Positions 43,912 through 53,039 of a stretch of 64,000 nucleotides of DNA are shown piece by piece. The first letter of the stretch is position 1. The number at the start of each line of letters is the position of its first letter. The translations under genes and the position numbers were made by a program. The stretch is from positions 9,156-73,155 of the forward strand of contig JAKAFW010000018.1 in NCBI GenBank assembly GCA_021817845.1, given 5' to 3'. The DNA is from FEN-1297 sp021817845 (lineage in GTDB: Bacteria; Bacteroidota; Ignavibacteria; Ignavibacteriales; Ignavibacteriaceae). The notes under the pieces are model-generated. The model made no database searches, was not told the DNA's origin, and was given only the letters and a program-made list of their open reading frames with translations.

Positions 43912-45597
43912 ATGGCAACAGAATTTAAATTACCAGAACTTGGCGAAAATATTGAAGCTGCAGATGTACTCAATATTCTTGTCAAAGTCGGCGATAAAGT
44001 GGAAAAAGATCAAGGCATAATTGAAATTGAAACCGACAAAGCAACAATTGAAGTTCCTTCAACAGTTTCCGGAGTCATAAAAGAAATCCTAATTAAACCG
44101 GGGGAAAAAGTAAAAGTCGGACAAGCAATAGTTACCTTTGACGAAGGCAATGTTAAAGCCGCATCAAAACCTGCTGAGAAAAAGGAAACCGTAACAGTTC
44201 AAAAAGAAGATATAAAACAACCTTCTGAAAAAAAATCTGCACCCGAAGCACGACCGGTAAAATCCGTAAGCGAAGTTGTTGAAATGAAACTTCCCGAACT
44301 TGGCGAAAATATTGAATCGGCAGATGTGCTGAATGTATTGGTCAAAACCGGAGATATAATTGGAAAAGATCAAGGCGTAATTGAAATAGAAACCGATAAA
44401 GCAACAATTGAAGTACCTTCAACATTATCAGGAAAAGTTGTAGATATCCTGCTTAAGCCGGGAGAAAAAGCAAAAGTGGGACAGGTAATTCTAAAAGTGG
44501 AAACTAGCGATATAACGGTAGAAGAAAAGATAGAAGCTAAAAAGCCTGAGTCAATACAAGCCAAAGCGGAAGAAACGGTTGAACTGAAAAATGCCGCTAA
44601 TATAGATTCATCAAAAGGAGAGAGAAATAAATTTGCTCCCGGAGAAGTCGATCAACAGCCTCCGATTGCTAAAGAAGCAGCCCCGGCTGCGCCCTCGGTT
44701 AGAAGAATAGCGCGCGAAATCGGCGTAGACATAAATAAAGTTCGCGGAACAGGTCCATTCGGAAGAATCTCAATGGATGACGTAAAAGCGTACGCGAAAA
44801 AAATAAATGAAAGCAGAGAAAGTCAAACATCTTTTGGAATTAAACAGGAAGCGCTTCCTGACTTTTCAAAATTCGGGGAGTTTGAAGTTAAGCCAATGAG
44901 CAATATTCGAGCTAAAACAGGCGTTCATTTAAGCTATGCATGGCAAACGATCCCTCATGTAACACAACACGATAAAGCCGACATAACCGAGCTTGAAAGA
45001 ATTAGAAAAGCATATAATCCAAAAGTGGAAAAAGCCGGAGGGAAATTAACCGTTACAGCAATTCTTCTTAAAGTGATTTCTGCTGCGTTAAAAGTGTTCC
45101 CGCAATTTAACAGCAGTGTAGATCTTGAAAAGAAACAAGTTATTTACAAAAAATATTTTAACATCGGCATTGCAGTAGATACTGAGCATGGATTAATTGT
45201 TCCGGTTATTAAAAACGTCGATCACAAAAACCTTACAGAGCTTGCAGTCGAAATGAACTCGATTGCGGAGAAAGCAAGAATCAGAAAAATATCGTTAGAT
45301 GAACTTCAAGGAGGATGTTTTACAATTACTAATCTTGGCGGAATCGGCGGAACTTCATTTACCCCGATAGTAAACTCTCCTGAAGTAGCAATACTCGGTG
45401 TTTCAAGAGGTTCATTTGAACCGGTTTATAGAGAAGCACTTCCCGCCTCGCCGGCAGGCGGGTTCGAGCCACGATTAATGCTTCCGCTTTCGCTTTCTTA
45501 CGATCACCGGATCATTGACGGTGCCGATGCCGCAAGATTTTTAAGATGGGTTTGCGAAGCGCTTGAACAACCAATAAAAATTTTAATTGAGGGATAA
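43912..45597 (+). CDS. aceF: Dihydrolipoamide acetyltransferase (PDH E2), two lipoyl domains
   Basis: 561 residues. Two lipoyl domains (lipoyl lysines Lys43 and Lys163 in ETDKATIEVPS), Ala/Lys-rich linkers, a peripheral-subunit-binding domain (about 258-290, RIAREIGVDINKVRGTGPFGRIS) and the catalytic domain (about 325-561) with SYDHRIIDG (His532, Asp536). It moves acetyl groups to CoA. Odd: residues 511-517 (PASPAGG), between VYREAL and FEPRL, are encoded exactly by a GC-rich 21-bp palindrome, in a loop where family members have only a few residues. The reading frame stays intact. Confidence 0.96.
   Translation: MATEFKLPELGENIEAADVLNILVKVGDKVEKDQGIIEIETDKATIEVPSTVSGVIKEILIKPGEKVKVGQAIVTFDEGNVKAASKPAEKKETVTVQKEDIKQPSEKKSAPEARPVKSVSEVVEMKLPELGENIESADVLNVLVKTGDIIGKDQGVIEIETDKATIEVPSTLSGKVVDILLKPGEKAKVGQVILKVETSDITVEEKIEAKKPESIQAKAEETVELKNAANIDSSKGERNKFAPGEVDQQPPIAKEAAPAAPSVRRIAREIGVDINKVRGTGPFGRISMDDVKAYAKKINESRESQTSFGIKQEALPDFSKFGEFEVKPMSNIRAKTGVHLSYAWQTIPHVTQHDKADITELERIRKAYNPKVEKAGGKLTVTAILLKVISAALKVFPQFNSSVDLEKKQVIYKKYFNIGIAVDTEHGLIVPVIKNVDHKNLTELAVEMNSIAEKARIRKISLDELQGGCFTITNLGGIGGTSFTPIVNSPEVAILGVSRGSFEPVYREALPASPAGGFEPRLMLPLSLSYDHRIIDGADAARFLRWVCEALEQPIKILIEG
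45442..45462 (+). repeat. In-frame GC-rich palindrome within aceF
   Basis: CCCGCCT and AGGCGGG (7-bp arms) flank CGCCGGC; 19 of 21 bases are G or C in an AT-rich gene. It spans exactly seven codons, PASPAGG. Its form is that of a small mobile palindromic repeat inserted in a coding region. Confidence 0.75.
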
Positions 45598-45654
45598 ACA
45601 AGTTCATGTTTAAGTCTAATTGAATGATTGTGAAATTTCGGAGAATAGATTTTA

Positions 45655-47064
45655 ATGAGTAATAAAATAATTGTAATTGGTGCCGGTCCTGGTGGTTATG
45701 CTGCTGCTTTTTTTGCTGCTGATCTCGGCATGGAAGTAACATTAATTGATAAAGAAAAAAATCCCGGCGGTGTTTGTTTGTACCGCGGCTGTATTCCTTC
45801 AAAGGCACTTTTGCATGTCGCAAAACTTATCTCCGAAGCGGAAGAAGCAAAGAATTGGGGAATAGAATTTTCTAAACCAAAAATTGATTTGACTAAGCTA
45901 AGAGATTGGAAAAATAGTGTAGTAGCAAAGCTTACCGGAGGTTTGGGAATTCTTTCCAAACAAAGGAAAATCAATTATATTATCGGCAGTGCAAGGTTCA
46001 TAAATTCCACAACTTTGAAAGTAGAAAAGTCTGACGGAAGTAGTGAAGAATTAAAATTTGAAAAAGTTATAATTGCCACAGGCTCGGTTATAGCTACTAT
46101 TCCGGCATTAAACATTAACAGCAAAAGGATTTTGAATTCAACAACAGCACTTGATCTGCCGGAGATCCCAAAAAGTTTATTGGTAATCGGCGGCGGCTAT
46201 ATCGGATTAGAATTAGGTTCGGTTTATAATTCCTTAGGCACTAAAGTTTCTGTGGTCGAAATGACACCGGGAATTTTACCAGGCGCCGATAGAGATTTGG
46301 TTGCGTTCCTTTCAAAAAGAATTGAAAGAAAGTTTGAAAAGGTAATGCTTAACTCAAAAGTTCTTGAGTTAAAAGAAGTAAATGACGCAGTCAGCGTTAA
46401 AATTCAATCTGCCGACGGGAATATTTCCGAACACCTTTATGATTATGTTCTAATGTCTATCGGAAGGAAGCCTGAGACAAAAGGATTAGGGTTAGAAAAT
46501 ACTAAAGTAACCGTTAATCAGCGCGGTTGGATAATTGTGAACGAACAATTGAGAACAACCGATCCTAACATCTATGCAATCGGGGACATTATCGGGGAGC
46601 CAATGCTTGCACACAAAGCCTCTCACGAAGGTCGCGTTGCTGTTGAAGCAATTGCCGGACATAAAGTTGCCTTTGAGCCGAAAGCTATCCCCGCAGTAGT
46701 TTTTACAGATCCGGAGATTGCATGGGCAGGTTTAACAGAAAATCAAGCTAAAGAAAAAAATATTAAATATGAGGTGGCTAAGTTTCCTTGGGCTGCTTCC
46801 GGACGAGCTACAACGCTTGATAGAAGCGACGGAGTGACAAAATTGCTTATTGATCCTTCAGACCAAAGAATTCTTGGCGTTGGTATTTGTGGTCCCGGCG
46901 CCGGAGAGCTTATTGCCGAAGGTGTCTTGGCAATTGAGATGGGTGCGAATGCTACAGACCTAAAGTTGACCATACACCCTCATCCGACATTATCGGAAAC
47001 AGTTATGGAAGCTGCGGAAGTATTCTTCGGACAAAGCACCCACATGTATAAGCCAAAGAAATAG
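45655..47064 (+). CDS. lpdA: Dihydrolipoyl dehydrogenase (PDH E3)
   Basis: 469 residues. FAD-binding GAGPGGYAAAFFAADLG at the start, redox-active disulfide Cys41-Cys46 in GVCLYRGCIPSK, NAD-binding GGGYIGLELGSVYNSLG near 180, the second FAD motif YAIGDIIGEPMLAHKASHEG near 303, and the interface HPHPTLSE near 442 with the catalytic His. It reoxidises dihydrolipoyl E2 with NAD. Third gene of the PDH operon, 57 bases after aceF. Confidence 0.96.
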   Translation: MSNKIIVIGAGPGGYAAAFFAADLGMEVTLIDKEKNPGGVCLYRGCIPSKALLHVAKLISEAEEAKNWGIEFSKPKIDLTKLRDWKNSVVAKLTGGLGILSKQRKINYIIGSARFINSTTLKVEKSDGSSEELKFEKVIIATGSVIATIPALNINSKRILNSTTALDLPEIPKSLLVIGGGYIGLELGSVYNSLGTKVSVVEMTPGILPGADRDLVAFLSKRIERKFEKVMLNSKVLELKEVNDAVSVKIQSADGNISEHLYDYVLMSIGRKPETKGLGLENTKVTVNQRGWIIVNEQLRTTDPNIYAIGDIIGEPMLAHKASHEGRVAVEAIAGHKVAFEPKAIPAVVFTDPEIAWAGLTENQAKEKNIKYEVAKFPWAASGRATTLDRSDGVTKLLIDPSDQRILGVGICGPGAGELIAEGVLAIEMGANATDLKLTIHPHPTLSETVMEAAEVFFGQSTHMYKPKK

Positions 47065-47094
47065 CTTTTAGACTCTAAAGCTTTTCTATTTCTT
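47056..47094. terminator. Possible bidirectional terminator between convergent genes
   Basis: AAGAAATAG (with the lpdA stop) can pair with CTATTTCTT, and inside it AGCTTT with AAAGCT. The structure overlaps the last codons of both converging genes. A/T-rich arms give T runs on either strand. Weaker than a classical terminator. Confidence 0.4.
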
Positions 47095-49126
47095 CAAAGA
47101 TATTTTTCATTTGGATCAAAGGAATTTTGCAATTGAAATTTTGGCAAATGTAAACAGTGGGATTGTCTTTTACCGGTGTTTGATACTTGATAAATGATGA
47201 AATCTCTTTTAGTTCATTATCGTCATCTGAATTGAGGATAAGAATTTTGTTAGGAAGAAATTTCTTCCTTATCCCGTTAAGAATATCTATTACTTCCGAA
47301 GAATCTTTTTTCCCCGCTACCACAATTTCGTAAGAAGGACCGAATGCAAAATCTAACCCTACTAATGCCTGCGTAAATGATGCCGGAGATTCGTTAATCG
47401 AATTTGAAAAACAACTAATTATCTTTGAAGCTAACTCATCATACTTGTTATTACCGGTAAATCTTCCAAGTTTCAATAAGCTTAAAACTGCAATAGAATT
47501 CCCGGATGGAACTGCGCCGTCATAAATTTCTTTTTGCCGGAGTAATAATTCTTCACTTCCAATACCGGTGAAAAAAAATGCATCCTCTTCTTCATCCCAA
47601 AAATTATGGATTAAATATTCCGTAAACTCAATTGCCTTTTTAAGATAAAATGTTTTGAACGTCGCCTCATATAGATCGATTAAAGCGGAGATGAAAAACG
47701 AATAATCATCTAGGTTGGCGGTCACTGCCGCTTCATTATCCCGGTATCGATGGAGTAGAATTCCATTTTTACCCGTCATATTATCTAAAATAAACGAAGC
47801 TGCCTTTTCTGCTTCTGCGATATAATAAGAATTTCCAAATACTTGCGACGCTCTTGCCAGGGCTGAAATCATTAAGCTATTCCAGTCTGTTAAAATTTTA
47901 TCATCTTTGTAAGGATGGATTCTCTTCTCGCGAAAGTCAAATAGTCTTTTTCTTAAAGAGTCTATTCTCTCAATCATCCCTGGTGGGAGTGCATCTGGAG
48001 AAATCTTTAAATGAAGTATATGTTCTTCGATTTTCTGATCATTAGATTGATTTTCGAGTGCTCCACTCTTTTCAATGTTATAAATTTCAATTAATAATTT
48101 TGCATCATCTTTGCCAAGAACATTTTGAATCTCACCTTGACTCCATAAATAGAATTTCCCTTCTTCACCTTCACTGTCGGCATCTTCAGCTGAATAAAAA
48201 CCTCCTTCGGGAGAAGTCATATCGCGTAAAACATAGGCCAATATTTCTTCAGCTGTTCTTTTATAAATTTCTTTCCTGGTTGCCTGGTATGCCTCTGTAT
48301 AAGCAATGGAAAGGAGGGCTTGGTCGTATAACATTTTTTCAAAATGGGGTACAAGCCATTTTGAGTCTGTAGAGTATCGATGGAAACCGAACCCGATTTG
48401 ATCGTAAATCCCCCCTTTGCGCATTTCCATCAAAGTTTTTTCAACCATTTCGAGTGCGTGAGGTTCGTTTTTTCTTTTCCAGTATCTTAAAAGAAAAGTA
48501 AAATTGTGCGGAGTAGGAAATTTTGGAGCGGAATAGAATCCACCATTCTCTCTGTCAAATCTTTTTTCAAAATTGTTATATGCTTTATCAAATATGCTTT
48601 CACTTAATTGGACGGAATGATTTGAATGTTGATCTTTTTGTAATGCACTTGCAATATCTCCGGCTGATTTCAAAATATCATCCCGTTTTGATTTCCAAAT
48701 TTCATTTATCTTTGGAACAAACTCCAACATCCCGATCCTTCCAAAGCGGCCTACTTTCGGAAAGTAAGTCCCAGCAAAAAAAGGTTTTTTATCCGGTGTC
48801 ATAATTATAGTCATAGGCCAGCCGCCGCTACCTGTAAGCATTTGGCAGACGGTCATATATATTCCGTCAATATCAGGTCTCTCTTCACGATCGACCTTGA
48901 TTGAAACAAATACCTCATTCATCAAACCGGCTACTTCTATATCTTCAAATGATTCTTTTTCCATTACATGGCACCAATGACAAGTTGAATAACCAATAGA
49001 AAGAAATACCGGTTTATCGTCTAATTTGGCTTTGCTAAATGCCTCTTCACACCATGGAAACCAATCGACCGGATTTTGGGCATGTTGTAGTAAGTATGGA
49101 CTTTTTTCTTTTGCTAAATGATTCAA
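47075..49126 (-). CDS. YyaL/SSP411-like protein: thioredoxin-like DUF255 plus (alpha/alpha)6 barrel
   Basis: 683 residues. N-terminal thioredoxin-like domain (about 1-160) starting NHLAKEKSPYLLQHAQNPVDWFPW with the CHWC motif in STCHWCHVMEKESFE near residue 51, then an (alpha/alpha)6-barrel like those of N-acylglucosamine epimerases or cellobiose epimerases. The family (YyaL, human spermatogenesis-associated 20) has no settled function; the CHWC site suggests redox chemistry. It lacks a signal peptide. It converges with the PDH operon. Confidence 0.9.
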   Translation of the reverse strand: MNHLAKEKSPYLLQHAQNPVDWFPWCEEAFSKAKLDDKPVFLSIGYSTCHWCHVMEKESFEDIEVAGLMNEVFVSIKVDREERPDIDGIYMTVCQMLTGSGGWPMTIIMTPDKKPFFAGTYFPKVGRFGRIGMLEFVPKINEIWKSKRDDILKSAGDIASALQKDQHSNHSVQLSESIFDKAYNNFEKRFDRENGGFYSAPKFPTPHNFTFLLRYWKRKNEPHALEMVEKTLMEMRKGGIYDQIGFGFHRYSTDSKWLVPHFEKMLYDQALLSIAYTEAYQATRKEIYKRTAEEILAYVLRDMTSPEGGFYSAEDADSEGEEGKFYLWSQGEIQNVLGKDDAKLLIEIYNIEKSGALENQSNDQKIEEHILHLKISPDALPPGMIERIDSLRKRLFDFREKRIHPYKDDKILTDWNSLMISALARASQVFGNSYYIAEAEKAASFILDNMTGKNGILLHRYRDNEAAVTANLDDYSFFISALIDLYEATFKTFYLKKAIEFTEYLIHNFWDEEEDAFFFTGIGSEELLLRQKEIYDGAVPSGNSIAVLSLLKLGRFTGNNKYDELASKIISCFSNSINESPASFTQALVGLDFAFGPSYEIVVAGKKDSSEVIDILNGIRKKFLPNKILILNSDDDNELKEISSFIKYQTPVKDNPTVYICQNFNCKIPLIQMKNIFEEIEKL

Positions 49127-49258
49127 ATTGCTTATCTCGATATGGATTTTGTGATAAAAATAAGCATATAATGTTAAACCGGATGTGAAATACGATAATA
49201 TCGTTGAATATCATTTCTTTTTTCAATATGTTATTCTAAACAAAAAATGATTTGAAAA

Positions 49259-49990
49259 ATGGACAATAAAAATCAACTAATTTTCCCTGCAGCAATAATA
49301 AGTCTTGTCTTTTTGATTGGAATTATAATCATTGTATCTGCTTGGAAATCAAATTATAGTTCTAATCAAACAATAACAGTTACCGGCTCGGCAAAGCAAG
49401 ATATTACTTCAGACTTTGCGATTTTGAAAGGAATGTTGTTTGTTGAATCTCCTAATGCGGAAAGCGCCTATAAAGAATTGGAAAGAGAGAAGCCAATACT
49501 TTTTAATTACTTGAGGTCTAAAGGATTTCCACAGGATAAAATTGAACTTTCCACAATTACGAATTTTCCTGTCTATCAACTTTCTCCAACTGGGCAACAG
49601 ACAAACACGGTTATCGCTTATAACTACAACCAGCGTATTGCAATTCAATCCACCGATGTTTATAAAATTAAAGCAATCTCTCTCGAGATAAGTTCTCTAA
49701 TTGAAAAAGGTGTTAATTTTCGTGTGGATATGCCCGAATATCATTACTTAAAATTAGCCGATTTGAAAATTGAAATTCAAGCCGCAGCCGCTAAAGATGC
49801 AATGATAAGAGCGGAAAAAATTGCAGAGGCAACAGGAAGAAAGTTAGGCCCGATGAGAAGTGCAAAAATGGGCGTATTGCAAATTACACCAAGGTTTTCA
49901 AATCAAGTTTCCGATTATGGAATTAACGATCTCACGTCAATTGATAAGGAAATAACAGCAGTAGTTAATGCTTCATTTGAAATTGAATAA
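49259..49990 (+). CDS. SIMPL (DUF541) domain membrane-anchored protein
   Basis: 243 residues. One N-terminal transmembrane helix (about 8-28, IFPAAIISLVFLIGIIIIVSAW), then a SIMPL domain (about 38-243) with ITVTGSAKQDITSDFAILKG, a YNYNQRIAIQSTDVYKI strand and AAAKDAMIRAEKIAEATGRKLG. Family members are periplasmic or outer-membrane-facing oligomers of unclear role, sometimes stress-related. It stands alone between a YyaL-type gene and a cytochrome c gene. Confidence 0.87.
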   Translation: MDNKNQLIFPAAIISLVFLIGIIIIVSAWKSNYSSNQTITVTGSAKQDITSDFAILKGMLFVESPNAESAYKELEREKPILFNYLRSKGFPQDKIELSTITNFPVYQLSPTGQQTNTVIAYNYNQRIAIQSTDVYKIKAISLEISSLIEKGVNFRVDMPEYHYLKLADLKIEIQAAAAKDAMIRAEKIAEATGRKLGPMRSAKMGVLQITPRFSNQVSDYGINDLTSIDKEITAVVNASFEIE

Positions 49991-50102
49991 CTCATATTTA
50001 GGCTAAAGTACAAATAAAAACATGAAGTAAATGTCGTGATTATTATCTATTTTTACCCGGTAAAAGATAGATTTTTTGATGAAATAAATACCGGAAATAA
50101 TT

Positions 50103-50519
50103 ATGACTAAACCTCAAATCTGGGTTGCTGCTTTTTTAGGACTCTTTTTAATTTTATTTATTCTTGAAAAAGTTACCGTGCGTTCCGACGTTCAGGTTAA
50201 ACCTTCCACCGGAGTAGCTCCGCAAATGGGGCAATCAGCTCAGCCGTCGACAGCAGAGGACTTGATCTCAAGTATTGGCTGTACCAGTTGCCACGGCGCA
50301 GATCTTAACGGCACTAAAATGGCTCCAAACATACACGGCGTTAAGAAATATTGGTCAAGAGACAATTTGATTAATTATCTTCGTAATCCAAGTTCGTTTA
50401 TGTCTTCTGAGCGATTTAAAAATTATAGGGCAAAATATCAGATCATGATGCCGTCGTTTAATAACATTGACGTTAAAAATCTTGGTAAGATTGCCGATTA
50501 TTTGCTTCAGCTTCAGTAA
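50103..50519 (+). CDS. Membrane-anchored monohaem cytochrome c
   Basis: 138 residues. N-terminal transmembrane anchor (about 6-22), a Ser/Thr/Pro/Gln linker, then a small cytochrome c domain with haem motif CTSCH at 60-64 and a candidate distal Met in IMMPSF near 114. Should face the periplasm and shuttle electrons. The HGADLNG and YLRNPSSFM segments recall the cytochrome c domains found with oxidases and nitric oxide reductases, but no such partner is adjacent. Confidence 0.88.
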   Translation: MTKPQIWVAAFLGLFLILFILEKVTVRSDVQVKPSTGVAPQMGQSAQPSTAEDLISSIGCTSCHGADLNGTKMAPNIHGVKKYWSRDNLINYLRNPSSFMSSERFKNYRAKYQIMMPSFNNIDVKNLGKIADYLLQLQ

Positions 50520-50569
50520 TAATTTTACAAGATAAATTGTTAGATCACCAAAGAATTAAAATTATTTAA

Positions 50570-50601
50570 AACAAAAACGCCCTGATAATTATCAGGGCGT
50601 T
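50570..50601 (-). terminator. Perfect palindrome terminator for fba
   Basis: A 26-base perfect palindrome (50576-50601, core CCTGATAATTATCAGG) with a T run on the - strand side lies just after the fba stop codon. It may also stop + strand transcripts from the cytochrome gene. Confidence 0.8.
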
Positions 50602-50624
50602 CTCATAGTAAATAAGTCTATTCG

Positions 50625-51674
50625 TTATGCGATAGTTATTTCTTTTTCTAGATAAACATCTTGAATAATATTTAGCAGCTTAACTCCGTCAGCCATTGGA
50701 CGCTGAAAAGCTTTTCTTCCTGAAATTAATCCCATACCGCCGGCTCTTTTATTAATTACAGCCGTTTTAGCAGCTTCGGCAAAATCATTTGAACCTGAAG
50801 CGCCGCCGCTGTTTATAAGTCCTGCCCGGCCCATATAATTATTAATTACCTGGTAACGTGTTAAGTCAATTGGATGATCTGTTGAAAGATCGGAGTAAAC
50901 TTTCTTACTTGTTTTTCCAAACTTCAAAGCTTCAAAGCCGCCATTGCACTCCGGAAGTTTTTGCTTAATTATATCGGCTTCGATAGTAACACCGAGATGG
51001 TTTGCTTGCCCGGTTAAATCTGCTGCTACATGATAATCTTTTTCTTTTGTCTTGAAGGCTTCGTTTCGTAAATAGCACCAAAGGACAGTTGCCATGCCTA
51101 ATTCATGTGCATGATGGAAGGCTTCGCTTACTTCGATAATTTGTCTGTCGCTTTCCGGCGAACCAAAGTAAATCGTAGCTCCAACTGCGGCGGCGCCCAT
51201 TTCGTAAGCCTGCTCAACACCAGCAAACATAATTTGGTCATATTTGTCGGGATAAGTTAAGAGTTCGTTGTGGTTAATTTTTACAAGGAAAGGAATTTTA
51301 TGTGCGTATTTTCTTGAGCACATGCCGAGCACACCAAGAGTTGATGCAACAGCATTGCATCCGCCTTCGATTGCTAGCTTTACTATATTTTCCGGATCGA
51401 AGTACTGAGGATTAGGAGCAAACGAGGCTCCCGCTGAATGTTCGATTCCTTGATCGACCGGAAGAATTGAGACATATCCTGTCCCGGATAATCTTCCGCT
51501 CATAAAAATCCATTGAAGGTTTTTTAAGACATTAATATTTCTATCGGATTGAGCAAAAATTCTGTCTACAAAATCGCTGCCCGGTAAATGAAGTTGTTCT
51601 TTAGGAAATTTAGCTTTATAACTTAATAGTGATTCGGCTTCCTTTCCTAATAATTCTTGAATTTTTTTTAACAT
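50625..51674 (-). CDS. fbaB: Class I fructose-bisphosphate aldolase, DhnA/FbaB type
   Basis: 349 residues, TIM barrel of the archaeal/DhnA class I aldolase family rather than the zinc class II type. Seen: VSILPVDQGIEHSAGASFAPNP, the Schiff-base region (LVKINHNELLTYPD, YFGSPESDRQIIEVSEAF) and the phosphate-binding end RAGLINSGGASGSNDFAEAAK and GGMGLISGRKAFQRPM. It splits fructose 1,6-bisphosphate in glycolysis or joins trioses in gluconeogenesis. A single-gene unit with its own terminator. Confidence 0.92.
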   Translation of the reverse strand: MLKKIQELLGKEAESLLSYKAKFPKEQLHLPGSDFVDRIFAQSDRNINVLKNLQWIFMSGRLSGTGYVSILPVDQGIEHSAGASFAPNPQYFDPENIVKLAIEGGCNAVASTLGVLGMCSRKYAHKIPFLVKINHNELLTYPDKYDQIMFAGVEQAYEMGAAAVGATIYFGSPESDRQIIEVSEAFHHAHELGMATVLWCYLRNEAFKTKEKDYHVAADLTGQANHLGVTIEADIIKQKLPECNGGFEALKFGKTSKKVYSDLSTDHPIDLTRYQVINNYMGRAGLINSGGASGSNDFAEAAKTAVINKRAGGMGLISGRKAFQRPMADGVKLLNIIQDVYLEKEITIA

Positions 51675-51769
51675 TATTACTCCGTTATTAATTGTTGAAC
51701 CCTATTGCTAAACACAAAAATAAAGTTAAAAAGGGATTGATTCAATCTTAAATCTAAATTCAAGCAAAA

Positions 51770-52258
51770 TTATTTTTCTACCGAGCGGAAATATTCCAAT
51801 ACTGCGCGCGCATCGTTTTGGGTTAATTGTTGATCGGGCATTAATATCTTATATTCATCAACTAACTTTTCAAGAAGCGGATCTTTTTTCTGCATATCTG
51901 TAGTGTTTAAAAGATAATTCATAATATACGCGGGCGTGTTATTCTTAGTGATATTTCTTAGCGGTGGTCCAATTTTCTTTTGATCGAGATCATGGCAGGC
52001 AATACACTTTGTGTTAAAAATATTTTTACCTACAATTACAAGTTTCGGATCTATTGCGCCAAGTGTTATGTTTTTAATAGGTCCTATACCATTGTCATCT
52101 GGATATTGATAAGTCGGCTTTGGTATAGCTGCCGGTTGAGTTGGCTGAACCGAAGATTGAATTTGTTCTGGCGCCGGCTGATGCACATCATATTTCTTAT
52201 CTGTACATGAAATGTTAATTAAAGCAATCCCAATAACTAACGTAAACAGTCTCTTCAT
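51770..52258 (-). CDS. Monohaem cytochrome c lipoprotein
   Basis: 162 residues. Signal peptide with lipobox NISC (Cys18), a Pro/Gln linker, and a cytochrome c domain with CIACH (85-89), GPPLRNIT and a distal Met in ILMPDQ near 143. The domain shares the GPPLRNIT, YLLNTTDMQKKDP and MPDQ blocks with the next protein, so the two are paralogues with different leaders: this one lipid-anchored, the other apparently soluble. Likely periplasmic electron carrier; partner unknown. Confidence 0.87.
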   Translation of the reverse strand: MKRLFTLVIGIALINISCTDKKYDVHQPAPEQIQSSVQPTQPAAIPKPTYQYPDDNGIGPIKNITLGAIDPKLVIVGKNIFNTKCIACHDLDQKKIGPPLRNITKNNTPAYIMNYLLNTTDMQKKDPLLEKLVDEYKILMPDQQLTQNDARAVLEYFRSVEK

Positions 52259-52483
52259 TTCTCCTCCATATAATTGCTTTGCCGGATTTGAAAAAGCATT
52301 ATAATTAATTTAGATTTCAACAAAGTATTAGTCTGCTAAATCGATTAAAGTTTTAATAATAGCATATATCGCAAAAATGACCCGCCAATAATATATATTT
52401 CATTTTAGTGAGGCAAGAAATTGACTGTGCTAAATGTTACGATGTGAGATTACTCAATTATTAGTTTACTTTGGAAAAACCGC

Positions 52484-52512
52484 AAAAAAAAAGGCGACTT
52501 AAAAAGTCGCCT
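52484..52512 (-). terminator. Rho-independent terminator, - strand
   Basis: AGGCGACTT pairs with AAGTCGCCT (9 bp, 3-base loop) with nine A on the left, giving a T run on the - strand. It closes the cytochrome gene at 52538-52981. Confidence 0.88.
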
Positions 52513-52537
52513 CGAAAAATAACTTCAGAATCAAATT

Positions 52538-52981
52538 TTACTTTTTAACTGATTCAAAATATTCAATTACTGCAGCAACCTGCTTTTTGCTCAAACTCTG
52601 ATCCGGCATAATTACACCGTTATATTCTTTTATCAACTTCTTTAATCTTGGATCAGTCTTTTGCATTTCGGTTGTATTCGTAAGATATTTTGTTAAGTAT
52701 TCGTGAGATAAAGTTTTGGTAATATTTCTCAACGGAGGTCCAACTAACTTTCCGTCAAGCTTATGGCAAGCAAAACACTTACTATTAAAGATTGCTTTTC
52801 CTTCGTTAGCAAGTTTCTTGTCGATTGGGGCAGCTTCTTTTTTTACTTCTACTTTCTTTCCCGTTTTAACAGAATCTTTTTCTAATCCGAATGCTGATGC
52901 AGTTTGAACTTTTACAGTCATTCCCATGATTGTAAAAAGAGCAAACGCGAACACTAAGATCAAACTTGATGTTGATTTCAT
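52538..52981 (-). CDS. Periplasmic monohaem cytochrome c
   Basis: 147 residues with a cleavable signal peptide (ending near TASA, residue 30), a Lys-rich linker and a cytochrome c domain with CFACH (69-73), GPPLRNIT and a distal Met in VIMPDQ near 127. Paralogue of the lipoprotein cytochrome at 51770-52258. Upstream, about 60 bases away on the same strand, lies a CxxCH outer-membrane-like protein, so these could serve one electron path. Confidence 0.88.
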   Translation of the reverse strand: MKSTSSLILVFAFALFTIMGMTVKVQTASAFGLEKDSVKTGKKVEVKKEAAPIDKKLANEGKAIFNSKCFACHKLDGKLVGPPLRNITKTLSHEYLTKYLTNTTEMQKTDPRLKKLIKEYNGVIMPDQSLSKKQVAAVIEYFESVKK

Positions 52982-53039
52982 TTTCTTTTCCTTTTTTTAT
53001 TTATAAATAAACCATTCATGATAAACAAATTCAATACAA

